Below are positions 11,600 through 24,170 of a stretch of 64,000 nt of DNA, piece after piece; positions within the stretch are counted from its first letter, which is position 1, and every line of letters starts with the position of its first letter. Origin of the DNA: Sabethes cyaneus (lineage: Eukaryota > Arthropoda > Insecta > Diptera > Culicidae); contig NC_071354.1 of assembly GCF_943734655.1 (NCBI RefSeq), positions 48,875,544-48,939,543 of the forward strand. Direction: 5' to 3'. A program made the position numbers and the translations under genes. A model generated the notes under the pieces. The model made no database searches. It saw nothing but the letters and a program-made list of their open reading frames with translations, and was not told the DNA's origin.

Positions 11600-12530
11600 G
11601 CTCATTAGCTCTACACTTTAGACAGCTAAACAAAAAAATTGTTGCAGACAAATTCCCGCTACCTAGAATTGACGACATTTTAGACCAACTAGACAGGGCA
11701 AAATTTTTACAACTTTAGATTTGATGTTTGACTTTCATTTAATTCCTCTGGATGTGGAATCCAGAAAATTAACCGCATTTTCCGCCAAAAATGACCAATT
11801 ACCAATTTACTAGATTACCGTTTGGTTTAAATATTAGCCTAAACAGTTTTCAGAGAATGATGGCCACTGCAATGGCAGGTGTAACCTCAGAGTTAGCTTT
11901 TATTTACATTTACGGCAGCGTAGTAATGGGACGTTCAGTCAATCACCGCCTTTCAAATTTAAAGCAGATCTTGGGACTCGTTTGAGACACTATAATTTGA
12001 AATTCAAAGGCTCAAAAATGAAAATTTTTCTGTACATCAGTAATAACTTATCTTGGTCATAAAATTAAGGATCAAGGTATGTTGCCTAATGATTCCAAGT
12101 GTAGCGCAATTGTGAATTACCCAGGACCTACGAACGCAGACGAAGTCAGACGGTTTCTAGCCTTTTGTAGCTATTTGCTAATTGCTTTAAACCATACTTA
12201 TATGGAAGAAAATTTATAGTAAGAATAGACCACAGACCGTTAGTGTATCTGAAATATTCCACTTCAAAATTGACTAAAATACGTTGAGATTTAGAGGAGT
12301 ACGACTTTACAGTAATACTACTAAGGACAACAAACAGCCAGATGATGTACCCAGAGAACTTGATCACCTCTCGACGTTCATGACAAACAACCCACCTGAA
12401 ACCAGAAAAACGCTTAAACTGGGAACGAAAATGAACTAAAGTTGACGATAAAAAAAGAATAATGAAATTGTTGCTGTCCACAAGTGATGAATTATTCAAA
12501 GTTATAACAACTGAAAATTTTATTTTTCAA
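11600..12530 (+). pseudogene. Ty3/gypsy pol relic (RT to RNase H)
   Basis: At 11791-11985 a frame reads YQFTRLPFGLNISLNSFQRM, the classic FTRLPFGLxxAPxxFQ block of a gypsy reverse transcriptase. The active-site position follows as YIYGS, so the canonical YxDD is lost. Downstream, frames resembling YLGHKI and the RxFLxxCxYL block (12050-12190) and HRPLVYLKYS (12230-12270) follow family order toward RNase H. Stops and frame changes throughout show it is dead. No LTRs were found. Confidence 0.8.
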
Positions 12531-12597
12531 TTTATTTAAGATGCCACCCATCTAAATTATTATATTTGATCCACCAGTAAGGGTGACACGGAAAAGA

Positions 12598-12932
12598 ATC
12601 TATACCTACAAAAATGGATTTCTGTCTGTCTACCTGTCTGTATGTATGTTCCTTGTAGAATCGAAATAAAATAGAACTATAAAACTACTGAACCGATCGG
12701 CGTGAAAATTTGTATGTAGGGGTTTTTGGGGCCAGGAAAGGTTCTTATGATGGTTAGAGACCCCTCCCCCCACTAAGAGTGGGGGCTCCATACAAACGAA
12801 ATACCAATTTACTGCATAACTCGAGAACTAATCAAGCAAATGGAACAAAATTTGGCATGTGGGTGTTTCTGGAGACAAGCATTTTTTCTATGGTTCATGG
12901 AGACCCCTCCCCTCTTTAGAAAGGGAATTATT
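12598..12932 (-). repeat. 142-bp-unit repeat family, reverse-orientation fragment
   Basis: Begins with atctatacctacaaaaatgg and a gtctgtctacctgtctg tract, the reverse complement of the 3' tail seen at 53550-53620. It then contains about two units of the ~142-bp module (gagaactaatcaagcaaatg, ggcatgtgggtgtttctgga). It is the same family as 16689-17835, 44360-45110, 51503-53620 and 54829-55010. Confidence 0.8.
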
Positions 12933-13118
12933 ATTATAGTTGAGCAGTCCAGTCCAGCAGTCTACTCTACCAGTTCTAGCAGTCGACCAGGGAGGTGACT
13001 GAGAAAAGAACTCATTGCTACGAAAACATGACATCCTGTCCGGGGCCTGTTTTTAATTACCGATAAGCCTTTTATGACGTCCTGTCAGAGACCTGGTTTT
13101 GGCTACAGACAAGCCTCT

Positions 13119-13128
13119 TATATAAATA
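13119..13128 (+). promoter_or_regulatory. TATA-like box upstream of P450 gene 2
   Basis: The sequence tatataaata lies about 250 bp upstream of the start codon at 13381. If used, it would give a leader of roughly 220 nt. Position and composition only; the transcription start is not established. Confidence 0.35.
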
Positions 13129-13380
13129 GAAGATAATAGATAATTTGTTTGCTATCTTATCGTATCGTTATCGTTTCAATGAAATTCAGTCCGAAATAGG
13201 CCCCCATACCTAGTGTCGTCTTCGTTAACCCTTGACTCAAGTGAGAGAGCTGTCGCTTATCATCGATTTATTTACTCGTTTCTTTTATTTCCAGTCAAAC
13301 ACAGATTAGTGTTAATTAGTGACAATCGAGCATTTGTACCAACACGACACATTTTCGCATTTTTTTTCCTTCAAAGTCAA

Positions 13381-15049
13381 ATGGATCCCATCATAGTGTT
13401 GGCCCTAGTGGGCATAGTCGTGCTTATCTACCTGTACCTCGCCGGAAATTACCGATTCTTCGAGGACCGTAAAATACCATACATAAAACCAACGTTTCTG
13501 CTTGGCAATGTGGGCCCAGTGATATTCAAGCGAATCAATCTTATGCAACACCTTCAGTACATGTACGATGAGTACCCGGAATCCAAGTAAGTGATTTGAA
13601 CCTATTTTGAATAAACTTTAACCGAATTTTTATCATCCATCTAGAATCATCGGAATGTTCGATTTCCTCAAGCCGGTGATGATGATCCGCGACCCGGATG
13701 CGATCAAACAGGTTGGGGTGAAAGATTTCGACCATTTCCCCGATCATACGCCGTTGTTTACCGGCGGCGATGTTGAGGACATCGGCGGCGACAGTCTGTT
13801 CGGTAATTCTCTGTTTGCGATGCGAGGCCAAAAGTGGCGGGACATGCGGACGACGCTCAGCCCTGCCTTTACCGGTGCAAAGATACGGCAAATGTTCGAG
13901 CTGGTGTCCACGTGTGCCGAGTCGGCGGCGGAGTTTTTCCTCGCGGAAGCCAAGGCCGGAAAGCGGTTGGAGTTCGAAATGAAGGATGTCTTCACGCGCT
14001 TTGGTAACGATGTGATTGCTTCCGTGGCATTCGGTATTAAAGTCGACTCGCTACGGGAGCGGGAGAACGATTTCTACGTCAAAGGAAAAGAACTGTTGAA
14101 CTTCACGACACCAATGACGATGGTGAAGGTGGTTTTGTTTCGGATGGCCCCTTCGGTGGCCAGGTGGCTGAAGATTGACATTTCGAGCCCGGAGCTGCTT
14201 GCTTATTTTAAACAAATGATTATCGACAACATGCAACAGCGTGAAGCGCACGGAATTGTGCGAAATGATATTATCCAGATGCTGATGCAGGTTCGTAAGG
14301 GTGTTCTGCAGCATCAGAATGAGGAACCCGAAACGAAGAACGTTGGCTTTGCAGCTGTCGACGAGGCTAGTCCGAAAAAATTGTCAAACAACCGCGTATG
14401 GACCGAAAACGAACTGATAGCCCAGTGTTTCCTATTTTTCCTGGCCGGATTCGAAAGCATATCCACCAGTCTAACATTCGTATGCTACGAACTGCTAGCG
14501 AATCCGGACGTACAGCAGAAGCTGTACGAAGAAATCATGGAAACAGATAAGCAACTCTCGGGAAAACCGCTAACTTTCGAAGCCCTGCAGAAGATGCAAT
14601 ACATGGATATGGTCGTGTCGGAAACGCTCCGAATGTGGCCCGCGGCGCCGGTTATCGACCGGTATTGCGTTAAGAGCTACGTGTACGATGATGGCGAGGG
14701 CACCCCGGTGAAGATCGATAAAGGGCAAACGCTGTGGTTTCCGATAACGGCCTTCCACCACGATCCGAAGTACTTCCCGAACCCGTACAAGTTCGATCCG
14801 GAACGTTTCAGCGAGGAGAACAGAGCCAACATTAATCCGGCAGCCTACATGCCGTTCGGGGTTGGTCCGCGGAACTGCATCGGATCGCGGTTCGCCCTGA
14901 TGGAGTTGAAGGCTGTCGTTTATAATTTGTTGAAAAATTTTACGTTTGAGCGCACCGAAAAGACTGTGATTCCTCTCCGATTGGTGGAGAGTATCGTAGT
15001 AGTGAAGGCGAAGGATGGGGTGTGGCTTGAGCTGAAACCTAGAAAGTGA
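13381..15049 (+). CDS. CYP9J: Cytochrome P450, CYP9 family (CYP9J-like), gene 2
   Basis: Predicted 536-residue P450, join(13381..13586, 13645..15049), with a 58-bp phase-2 intron (GTAAGT donor, TAG acceptor) at the same position as in the other four genes. The start is the only ATG in the exon-1 frame, and the protein begins MDPIIVLALVGIVVLIYLYL, a membrane anchor. The frame stays open upstream to 13213, but only through a non-ATG start. Motifs: WRDMR in the C-helix, AGFESIST in the I-helix (Ser at the oxygen-activation position), ETLR in the K-helix, FDPERFSEENR, and FGVGPRNCIG with the heme ligand near Cys480. It is closest to gene 1 by eye: same strand, and similar MFxFLxPVxMIRDPD and FDHF stretches. 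The likely role is ER-bound oxidation of xenobiotics or other hydrophobic compounds. Substrate is not inferable. Confidence 0.95.
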
Positions 15050-15262
15050 AGGAGATTGTTTGATGAATTTCTTGCTTATATTCGCGTTGACACTCAGTAT
15101 AGAATTACTTATATGCATATTAACATTTATTGTTAAAAAATTATTGTATTCAGAGAATAGTCTGAATTCTCGGGAACCTTTGTGGTGTCGTTTTGAGTGA
15201 ATTGTGATTAACCTTTGAGAACAAAAACATAACAATATACTAATTTTAATACATGTTTATAC

Positions 15263-15268
15263 AATAAA
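15263..15268 (+). terminator. Candidate poly(A) signal for P450 gene 2
   Basis: AATAAA lies 214 nt past the stop codon in a T/A-rich context and is followed by an A-rich run at 15286. It is the first canonical hexamer after the gene that I saw. Confidence 0.5.
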
Positions 15269-15299
15269 ACGAGTAAAAATTTATTAAAAAAAAAACAAA

Positions 15300-16477
15300 A
15301 TACATCAATTTAAACTTTGAATTTATTTGCAATTACAGAAAGTGCTATTCTTTAATTCAGGTCATTTCATACCAAAATTTTGGAATTGGGTAAAAGTTAT
15401 GATTTCAAAAATGAAATGAAATGCAATTTTTTGTCCTGGTTTTTATCATGATCTTTTGATGCGTATTGACCCCGGAAGAAGAGTTTGGACCCTTTGTCGA
15501 ATTCGGCATTTGAGCGTTTTCTGGCCGTCATTTTGTCCAAAATTAAAAAAATGACACTTAGGAAGACAAGGTTTACCAACCTAACCTCAAAAAACAGATC
15601 GCATATCGGTTAAGAATTGAAATTCGGGAAATTTATTCTTTTTCCAAAAATTTACGACTCGTGTTTTTTTAACTAACGCTTACGGTGACCTTTTTCTGGG
15701 TAAGGGTGAAAAATCGGCATGACCTTTCTTACTTCAAAAATTCGTTACTCTTGAGACACTGAACCGATTAAGTAGTTTTGGTTCTAAACGAAAGGTATTA
15801 TAATGAGCTTTTAAGAAAAGATATTTGACTGACTAAAGATTTTTCAAAAAAGAACAAACTCACCACGTTTCTATAAAATCAGATCACATTTAAATTGGGC
15901 CCTTTTCTAAGGGATTTTGTGTGGATGATCATTACCAGAATTTGTGAACATTTTAAAGTGGGCCCATCCACTCAAGTATTTTTTTCTCAGAGTCCACTCT
16001 GACTCAGGGAAATATGGGGTTTGGGGTCAATATGATTCAAAAATTATCGAGAGAAGCTACGGTAGAAGAAAAATTGAAACCTTGTCGTGACAAGGTGTAT
16101 ATTTTTCACACGTGTACAATAGTCAACCCGAAATATGACCACGTTCAGGCCAAACGGCCCTTTTCAGGCAACCAAAACAGGTAATAAGAGGAGTTAATAT
16201 TCAAAGTTTTAAAACTGCTCAATGTGGACCCACATCAACTATGTGGTCTAGTCACAATCGTTCAAAATTTATTTTTTTTTAAATATTTTAATAAATTAAT
16301 AAATTAATTTAAAAAATTGGGACAATTACAGTTTACATTTACTGATAGCATTTGTTCATCACAAGCGCAGTGCGAATCGATCCGGTACGCTTACAGTAAC
16401 AATATCGGACTCGGCTAAACTGTTGAAATGTTTCAAATCCACGATTTTGGAGTACCCTGAATTGATTTAAGTTGAAG
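15300..16477. other. AT-rich intergenic sequence, nothing recognised
   Basis: No frame with a recognisable domain and no terminal repeat pair seen. The short minus frame at 15397-15579 lacks any motif. Confidence 0.45.
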
Positions 16478-16685
16478 ATCGTCAGAGCCTCGCTGCATTT
16501 TTTACTGATTTCAGCACTTTCATGTTGAACAGAGTTGCTAGTAGTAAGTAATAATCTGTTGAATTATGAATTATGAATCGCGTATCTATTTTTGCTGTTG
16601 AACGAGATCCGACAGTAATTTTATAACATAAAATGTTGAATACGGTTGTGAATTATCAGATGAGTTATCAGTGAATTTTATAAGG
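16478..16685 (+). repeat. Truncated third copy of the ~780-bp dispersed repeat
   Basis: This segment (cgctgcattttttactgatt, gttgctagtagtaagtaata, atcagtgaattttataag) matches the reverse complement of one end of the repeats at 24171-24957 and 60485-61232. Homology stops where the 142-bp-unit repeat starts (ctagctgacc, 16689), so the latter probably interrupted or truncated it. Confidence 0.7.
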
Positions 16686-16688
16686 ATA

Positions 16689-17835
16689 CTAGCTGACCCG
16701 GCAAACTTCTTATTGCCAAAAATGAAACTGTCAAAATGAACTCTTCTAAAAAGAGGAGGGGTCCTAATTCATCATAGAAAAAATTCTTGCCTCCAAAAAC
16801 ACCTGCAAGCCAAATTTGGTTCCATTTGATTGATTAGTTCTCGAGTTATGAGGAAATTTGTATTTCATTTGTATGGAAGCCCCCCCTATTAAAAGGGGAG
16901 TGGTCATAATTCCCTTCCTAAAGAGGTTAAGGGTCTCAATTCACTATAGAAAAAAATCCAGCCTCTAAAAACACCCACATGCCAAATCTAACTCCATTTG
17001 CTCGATTAGTTCTCTAGTTATGCAGAATTTTGTGGTTCATTTGTATGGCAGCCCTCCCTCTTAGTGGGGAACCATATCAAGAACCTTCCCTGGCCCCAAA
17101 AACTCCTACATGCAAATTTTCACGCCGATCGGTTCAGTAGTTTTCGATTCTATAAGAAACATACGGGCAGACAGACAGAAATCCATTTTTATATGTTTAG
17201 ATTTGTATGGGAGTTCCCCTTTCTTAGTAGGGGGGGAGTCTCTAGCCATTATAAGAACCTTCCCTGGCCCCAAAAATTCCTACATGCAAATTTTCACGCT
17301 AATCGGTTCTGTAGTTTTCGATTCTGTAAGGAGTTTACGGACAGACAGACAGAAATTTGTGTTTCATTTGTATGGCAGCCACCCCTCTTAGTGGGGTGAG
17401 GGGTCTCTGACCATCATAAGAACCTTCCTCGGCCCCCAAAACCCCCATATGCAAATTTTCATGCCGATCGGTTCAGTAGTTTTCGATTCTATAAAGAGCT
17501 TACGGACAGACAGACTGAAATTTGCGTTATATTTGTATGGCAGCCCGTTCCCTCCCTTCTTAGTGGGGGGAGGGGTCTTTAACCATCATAGAAACCTTCC
17601 TCGGTCCCAAAACCCTCTGCATGCAAATTTTTACGCCGATCGGCTTAGTAGTTTTCGATTCTATAAGGAATATACGGGCAGGCAGACAGAAATCTATTTT
17701 TATAGGTCTAGATTTGTATGCGAGCCCCCCCCCCCTCTCAGTAGGGGGAGGGGTCTCTAGCCATTATAAGAACCTTCCCTGGCCCCAAAGCCCCCTACAT
17801 GCAAATTTTCACGCTGATCGGCTCAGTAGGGGTGC
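16689..17835 (+). repeat. 142-bp-unit repeat family, copy with head sequence
   Basis: Starts with the family head ctagctgacccggcaaactt. It then holds diverged tandem modules: a gttctcgagttatgagg or cgatcggttcagtagttttc block, a ggaaatttgtatttcatttg block, a C/G-run (ccccc...ggggag) and accttccctggccccaaaa. Internal gacagacagacagaaat tails occur at about 17168, 17342, 17508 and 17680. Frames of up to 111 codons here repeat one another and are not genes. Confidence 0.8.
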
Positions 17836-18249
17836 CTCTGTGGTTCCCAGGAGCATCCAGAAGTGCCTAAGAATTACCGGCTTCCGTATTCGTGTTTGAT
17901 TTTTTAAATTTGAAATCAAATTTCATAATTTTTTTCACAACTTCAACATTTTTGAAGAAGAAAATGTGGCGAACTGACATCTTCTGAGAAAAATGCGCTG
18001 CTTGGATGAGCAGGAGTATGCGGAGCTGGAACTGCTGCATCGTTCTTGTGCCGCGAGCCGAAATGTGACACGATGTGACATGGTGGCAGGGAAAGCAATT
18101 TCGGTATGACAAATAGGAGAGGAGGTGCCCAACGATAGACGATAAATTGGTATTGGAGATTGGAGTAGAGCTTATTAATATGGAACTGGAAAAGCTAGCC
18201 ACTTGTCTGTACCGGCTGACTGTGACAATTTAGGATACTAAACGGCTAC
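17836..18249. other. Spacer, possibly 5' remains of a non-LTR relic
   Basis: No confident gene. A plus-strand stretch near 17990-18070 encodes Cys/Glu/Leu-rich residues but has stops downstream. A 111-codon minus frame (17867-18202) is Ser-rich without recognisable domain. Confidence 0.35.
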
Positions 18250-18270
18250 CGGAGAAGTAATAGTATGCAT

Positions 18271-19420
18271 AAAAAGTGCTTTCTTAAGTCTTTTTTCCGT
18301 CAACTATCACGAAATGCAAACAGATTTGTAGGAATTTATCAAGCCGGTTTGGTTGAAGTACGATCAACGACGGATCAAATATTTGCACTGTGGCAGGCCG
18401 TGAATACAGAGTTTGCACGCATTATTTTCTCGTTGACTTGAAAGCTGCGTATGATACTATCTGCCGAAAAGAGCACTATGGAAAATCATGGACGAGAATG
18501 GTTTGGTGATGGACCCTCATGCTTGCTGCTTAACAAAGCCCTGAAAGATGTTATGAACCGGGCGGATATCAACACGCGATGCATGATCTTCAACAAATTT
18601 AGTCAATTCGTCTACTTTGCCGACGATGTGGACATTGCCGACAGAACATCTGTGACAATGGCTGAACAGTACATCAGACTAAAATAAAGCTTAGCAATGA
18701 ATCAATAGCATCAATAGCAATGAAAAATTCCACAGCTTCAGCAACACTGCCACTCAATAACTAAACCAGCAGCCCGTAAATTTAGGCAAGACTTATTGAT
18801 TACAAGTTTTGTTTTTATTTTAAGACCTAAACTGTGGCCTAAAGTTGAGCATTGAAAAGTTAAAATCCATCTCAAACGTTGCAAAAATATATGCATATTT
18901 CAATAAAATCTAATAAGTTTTCGAGACAAAATATCGTGGCAGCCATTTTGTTCGATAGGTACGCAATTTGACAGTTCGATTGGTGCACGGTTAGACCTCA
19001 TTGCTATACGATAGCGATAAACAGAGAAGGTTGGACTAAAGGTAAATACGTCCAAAACAAGGCGGAGTTTTCTAAAAATCGACTACTTCAGTTGAGTGAT
19101 CGAAATTAGGAGTAGATCGGCGTTACCTGCGTACACGGTACATGCTGGTCGGCGCAACCGAGGCCGAGCGACGCCGCTTGGCAGTAGCGTAACGATCAAC
19201 GGCGATGAGTTCGAAGTAGAGGATGAATTTGTCTGTCTTGGATCACTGGTGACTGGTGCTCCAAACCCGGTAGGAACAAGACGACCAGAGATGTAATGAG
19301 ATCTGGGAGAGGGTACGGGTGCGCGACGTTATACATACGGCAGCGAGTAAGGATAGTATATGCTCAACATTTGAGCAGGTTGAAGACCGTGAATATTTTC
19401 TATCACATTCGACCATTCGT
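18271..19420 (+). pseudogene. Degraded RTE-like reverse transcriptase relic
   Basis: Plus-strand pieces in shifting frames resemble one non-LTR polyprotein in order: FVGIYQAGL and STTDQIFALWQ (18330-18400), DLKAAYDTIC (18437-18466), FADDVDIADR (18616-18645) with the ADD active-site core, and then INGDEFEVEDEFVCLGSLVT (19196-19255). An A/T-rich block, 18700-18990, separates the two parts. Many stops and shifts make it non-functional. The last motif also occurs in the relic at 50532-51147, suggesting the same family. Confidence 0.7.
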
Positions 19421-19455
19421 GATTTCATTAGCTCTACTATGCAATTTGTTGCTAT

Positions 19456-19560
19456 GTTATTACCATTCGTCCAAATGGGTTATACCTATCGTCCATTATA
19501 TCTCTCGTCAATTATGCCTATCGTCTATTATGCCTATTGTCCATTATGCCTAATGGGGTA
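19456..19560. repeat. Degenerate 16-bp repeats (CGTCCATTATGCCTAT)
   Basis: About six imperfect copies of a 16-bp unit cgtccattatgcctat. The same unit, in either orientation, appears at 25375-25472, 28510-28606, 28974-29098 and 29698-29885, where it forms part of foldback arms. Confidence 0.75.
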
Positions 19561-21660
19561 CACTCGTGGGTACACGATGTCCATAGAATTGGAAGGCGGG
19601 AACCCACAGCCGAGTTAATTAGCGAAATTTTGACACAAAATGTGTCGTCTTCTTGTTTTTATCAGCGAATTAGGAGAAGAAACTTTTATATTTTAATTTA
19701 GTTTCTGTGTTTGTCATAAAAATTTCAGATACAAATGCTGAAAGAGGATTTCTCATGGTAGTTCCTTTGGTTTGCTTATAAAAAATAAAAAATAATTTCA
19801 TACAAAGTCAAGTTAGTTACTAAGTTCTTTCAATTCATTATCTCAAAACTCATGAAGGGATTGATGAAATCAAATATTACTGTATTCGACATTATTCCGG
19901 ACTTTTATGAGACAATAAACAATAGTTGTACTCTGTTTTCGGCAGTCAGCTAGTAAAATTGTCACGTGAATTTAAGCGAATATCTGCCATTTTACCAAGC
20001 GCAAAACAGCAATAATTAAAGCACAGTTCACAGATAGAAGCGAAGGCCATTTTTGTTTTCTATTTTCAATTTTTTAATTCTTTTAAATAATTTTCATCAA
20101 ATCTTTTTATGACGTTGGACTACGCCTTACGGCAAGGTTTGAGAAAGGGGGTCGTTCCAAAAAATCAAAAAAGGCGAGCGTCACGAATAAAATGAAAGAT
20201 GTTGAGCGCTAATAGCTTAGCGGTTTCCCGATCGATTTTAAATATTTTTGCGTCAATCGATAGGAAAATCTTCTACGCATCCACATCAATGAAGAAAACT
20301 GTTGATTTTTAAGTGCGCACTATTGAGAAATTGGAAATAATGAAGCATTGTCCAACTAGGAATCCTCGCTTCGTGATTGGTTGTAAAAGAGGCCATCATA
20401 GTTTGAACGTGTTTTTAGAAAAAAAAGTGATAACCTCCCCGTCGCAATAGGTCGAAAACGTCTGCGACGATTGAACCTAGACCAATTTAAAGTCTATTGA
20501 CGAGCGTTGCTGATATTCTTCAGAGTTTTACGTGAAAAAAAGAGTGGAAAGTATTTGTGCTTTTGACATTACTACAAAGAGACTTACGTAGTCCTACGTC
20601 ACCTATGCAGTCGTGTCTTGTGCACAACCCCTCTATTTTTTTTATGTCTTTAAATCTTTTAAATTAAACTTCGTTGCAGTGATATTACCATCTTCCAACA
20701 GAGCGATAGTATTTTTTCGCTATAAGCAGTCAATCCGGGACACTTTCTGGGACACTTGGTCCTTCGGGAATAAGTATTTAAACCCGGTAGTGTCCTGCAT
20801 AATCCAGGACGTTTTGTAGGTTTAACATGAATATTGGTTATGAATATTGGCTCCAATTGGTATTGCTTTTTGGGTTGGTACTTACTAGTGGATTAAATAA
20901 AGTGTATTCATTTTATCGCATTCTTTTCTAGATTGATTCTAGATCACATTACCTGAAAATAAAAAAAAAATTGATTTAGTAATTTATATACAAATGACGA
21001 AATGCTTTTCGTAGCAATTTAGAAACATCCAATTCGACTGATTTGATTAGCAGGAATTCCAATTTGAATCAAATTTAACTGAAATAAGTGGACACACTAA
21101 AAATATTAGCGGGGAATTCTAGCGATCGCGTCATGTCTAGCGACCTAGGTCAGAAGTCACATTATCAGGGTGTGCAAAGTTAACATACCAATTGACTTCC
21201 CATTTTCATATTCACATATTCCAGTCTCACAAATTGAATCAAAAAAGCAGGCGAAAATTCAACGAAAATGACATAAAAGTTAAACCAACGCGGCCTGCAC
21301 AGCACAGGGAAATAAAACGTGATCCGAAGGTTAAACGGTTCAATTTTGAGATCCACGTATGAAGGCAGCAGCTTGATTAATATTTCAACTGCCAAATTGC
21401 TTCTGAGTGATCACGGACATGGCTGACTCGAATGATTGTCAGAAAACAGATTGGTTAGTCAGAAAAAAAACAAAGCGAGCACAGCAATATGTCGGAGAAG
21501 TCTGGTTCGGTGGCAACTGTCGTAAATTTGCTGTTTGAGACGGGGCATTAACACATATGTTTAATTTGTTTTGTTGTTTTGTTACAGTAATTTTCATTAC
21601 TGATAGATAATTTTCAAGTTGAATACTTCTACTGGTAGTAAGAAATGTGTTATATTTTTG
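19561..21660. other. AT-rich intergenic sequence, nothing recognised
   Basis: Two kilobases with no supported gene. Short frames at 20613-20819 (+), 20659-20856 (-) and 21180-21395 (-) have no recognisable motif. The palindromic word acgtagtcctacgt at 20587 also appears in similar form at 51312 and 54617 and may mark small dispersed repeats. Confidence 0.45.
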
Positions 21661-21732
21661 TACGGTTCTGGGAAATTAGCAAATTTAAGTAAACTTTTCC
21701 GAAAAAATACTGACTTTTATTTATTGTTTTCC

Positions 21733-21738
21733 TTTATT
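21733..21738 (-). terminator. Candidate poly(A) signal for P450 gene 3
   Basis: On the minus strand AATAAA occurs about 120 nt past the stop codon at 21861, with two further overlapping copies at 21716-21725. This lies just outside the segment shared with gene 4, so the two duplicates may have different 3' ends. Confidence 0.45.
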
Positions 21739-21784
21739 TACCAAAACTAATTTTGGAGCTAATTAATCAAAACTAATTGTGGAG

Positions 21785-23730
21785 TATTGTATATTTGAAC
21801 AAAACGTATACAGCAAAATTCAAAATATAATGCCTATGCCTATTCATAAAACTCTTATCGTCAATTTCTCAGCTTCAATCTTAGATGCTGCTTCAGATTC
21901 GGTAACAATCCATAACCGAACTTCAACGGAATTTGCGTTTGTTCAGTCGGTTCGATGCTGAAATTAAGCAGCAGCTGGTATATCATAGCCTTTATTTCCA
22001 TCATGGCAAAGCGGGAACCGATGCAGTTTCTAGGACCAACTCCGAACGGGAGGTACGCAGCCATGTTGATGTTGCCCCGATTAGCTTCGCTAAACCGTTC
22101 CGGATCGAATTTGTTAGGGTTGGCGTAGTATTTCGGATCGAAATGGATGGCGTGTATCGGGAACCAGACGAGGGTACCTTGGTCAATGGTGAATTTCAAT
22201 CCATCTCCTGTGTCCAGCGTGTAGTCCTTGACGCAATAACGATCAACCATTGGTTGTGGCCACTTTCTAAGGCTTTCAGACAAAACCATATCAAGGTACT
22301 TCATCGATTGTAAAATATCGTACGTTAGCGGTTGGCCCTCTAACTGGTTGTTGATTTCGGTGATTTCCTCAAAGAGTTTCTCTTGAACGTCAGGATTCAC
22401 CGCTAATTCGTACGCCATGAACGTCAATCCGGAGGATACTCCCTCGAGTCCTCCGAATAAGAACAGCAGGCACTGCGCTACAATTTCCGGGTCTGTAAGA
22501 GATTTACTGTGAGACGGGCCAAGGTCTGATTCCTGAACGGTTGCGAAGCCTTCGTTTTCAGTTGGTTTTTCTTGCTGGTGTTTCAAAATGCCTTTCTTTG
22601 CCATCATCAACAGGTGAACCATATCCGGCCGAACGATACCGTGGGCTTCTCTGGTTTGTATGGTATCTTTGATAATCTTCGAAAAAAAGTGTATTTGGCT
22701 TCTATCGATGACGTCGATTCCAAGTTTTTCCATCAGTTTTGGGAAAAATGCAAAACCGATAACTCTAAGTATAAGAGAAGTTCGGAAAACGTTTACGATA
22801 GAACTACCCATCGTATAGAACTCATTGTTTGTGTTCTGTATCGAGTCCACCTGCAATCCGAAGGCACAACTCGCTATAACGTCGGTTGAAATTCGCGAAA
22901 ATAAATCCTTTATTTCACCATCTATAAATCCCGCATCAGCAGCTATCGACCGTAGAGCAGGAATCATTCCACCGCTGTACTGTGTAATCAATTCAAACAT
23001 CGCACGCATTTTACTGCCCGTAAAAGCCGGACTCAGTGTAGATCGCATGTCGCGCCACTTTTGACCCCTCAACGAGAATAAAACTTTATTAAATAACATG
23101 TTGGGATTGTCGTTATAGTTTTTGCCAAACATCGGTCGTCGATCGATGAAAAATTCAAAATCCTTCACCGAAATTTGCTTGATGAGTTCCGGATCGCGAA
23201 TCACAAAGACGCGACAGTTGATATCAAACATGCCAAAGACTCTGCAAGTATAATGAAAACACACAGCTTAAGTTTCTAATCCAGGTTCGAGGATAATAAA
23301 CAGTCCAACGTACTTTACACCAGCAAATTTATCGTAAATTTGTTTAACATAGTCATTTGCAGATATTCTCCTCAAAGTAAGAGCACAGGTGCTGCCAAAA
23401 ATGGGTACCGCTGCCAGCGACGGTATTGGCTTGTCGTGAAAATAACCGTGATCTTTTGTGAGCCAACGATAGATGAGCCAAAACAGTGCTAGCACTATCA
23501 CAAGATAAACAACGTTCACATCCATGGTCGCTCCGCTCCCCTTGACTGATGCGCAGATACTGCTGGATTCGTTTCTGGACGGGTGTTTCTATGCTAACGA
23601 TAAAAATTTGGCTGCCTTTATGATGCTATTTTCGGTGTTGGGTTGGCTGGTTGGTGATATTTTAATGGACTCAGATATGATATGATATGATGAGATCAGT
23701 GCTTGAGACTTCTTTGTTTTGATACAACTG
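21785..23730 (-). repeat. Duplicated block A, containing P450 gene 3
   Basis: The gene plus ~75 bp downstream (tatgcctattcataaaact) and ~200 bp upstream match block B at 30715-32612. The upstream match includes catggtcgctccgctcccc, gcgcagatactgctggattc and, after a diverged stretch, acttctttgttttgatacaa. The intron is also the same length in both. The duplication therefore copied genomic DNA, not mRNA, and kept the proximal promoter. Confidence 0.88.
21861..23525 (-). CDS. CYP9J: Cytochrome P450, CYP9 family (CYP9J-like), gene 3
   Basis: Predicted 530-residue P450, complement(join(21861..23241, 23314..23525)), with a 72-bp phase-2 intron (GTACGT donor, TTGCAG acceptor). Residues ~5-20 form the anchor (MDVNVVYLVIVLALFWLIYR), followed by the conserved DKPIPSLAAVP hinge. 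Motifs: WRDMR, ESLR, FDPERFSEANR and FGVGPRNCIG with the heme ligand near Cys477. The I-helix reads FGGLEGVSSG: the acid is present, but Gly replaces the usual Thr/Ser, and Leu replaces Phe. Gene 4 is a close duplicate on the same strand about 9 kb away. Many P450s need that Thr for proton delivery, yet some work without it, so activity is an open question. The frame is otherwise intact. Confidence 0.93.
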
Positions 23731-23734
23731 TACC

Positions 23735-24170
23735 TAAATTGTTTCACTCAACTCTTTTCTTTAGCAAAATTCGGATGCATAGCAAAATGGCGAACAATCA
23801 AACATAGAAAGTAGTCAGTTTTTTCATTAAAGAACTGACTTACCTTTTCTAAAAAATATAAAAAATGCAATGTCGAAAAAAAAACAAATTACTTAAACCG
23901 TTCTTGAGATATTTATGATTTTGGTTTAAAAAAAAAGTTAATTGAATCGTTGGTTTGAGAAACTCCATTTTGACATTGACATGAGTAAATTTTCATGACT
24001 TTCTAACAGTTTTGAATCCTCAAAATTTCAAAGTAAGTTCCACAACCCCCTTTTGATTGGGGTTGGAAATATTTCGAGACAATCAGTTTTTTTAGGTTTT
24101 TCTACAATTGTGCCGAATGGCACATGTGGGGGTTTTCAAACAAACAATTCAATTGTTTTTGACGCCTCAG
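23735..24170. other. AT-rich spacer, nothing recognised
   Basis: No gene or terminal repeat seen between duplicated block A and the dispersed repeat. Confidence 0.45.

Noticed and set aside
17064..17899. Overlapping 90-110 codon frames in both of two registers
   Set aside because: They repeat the same residues each module of the 142-bp family and carry no domain.
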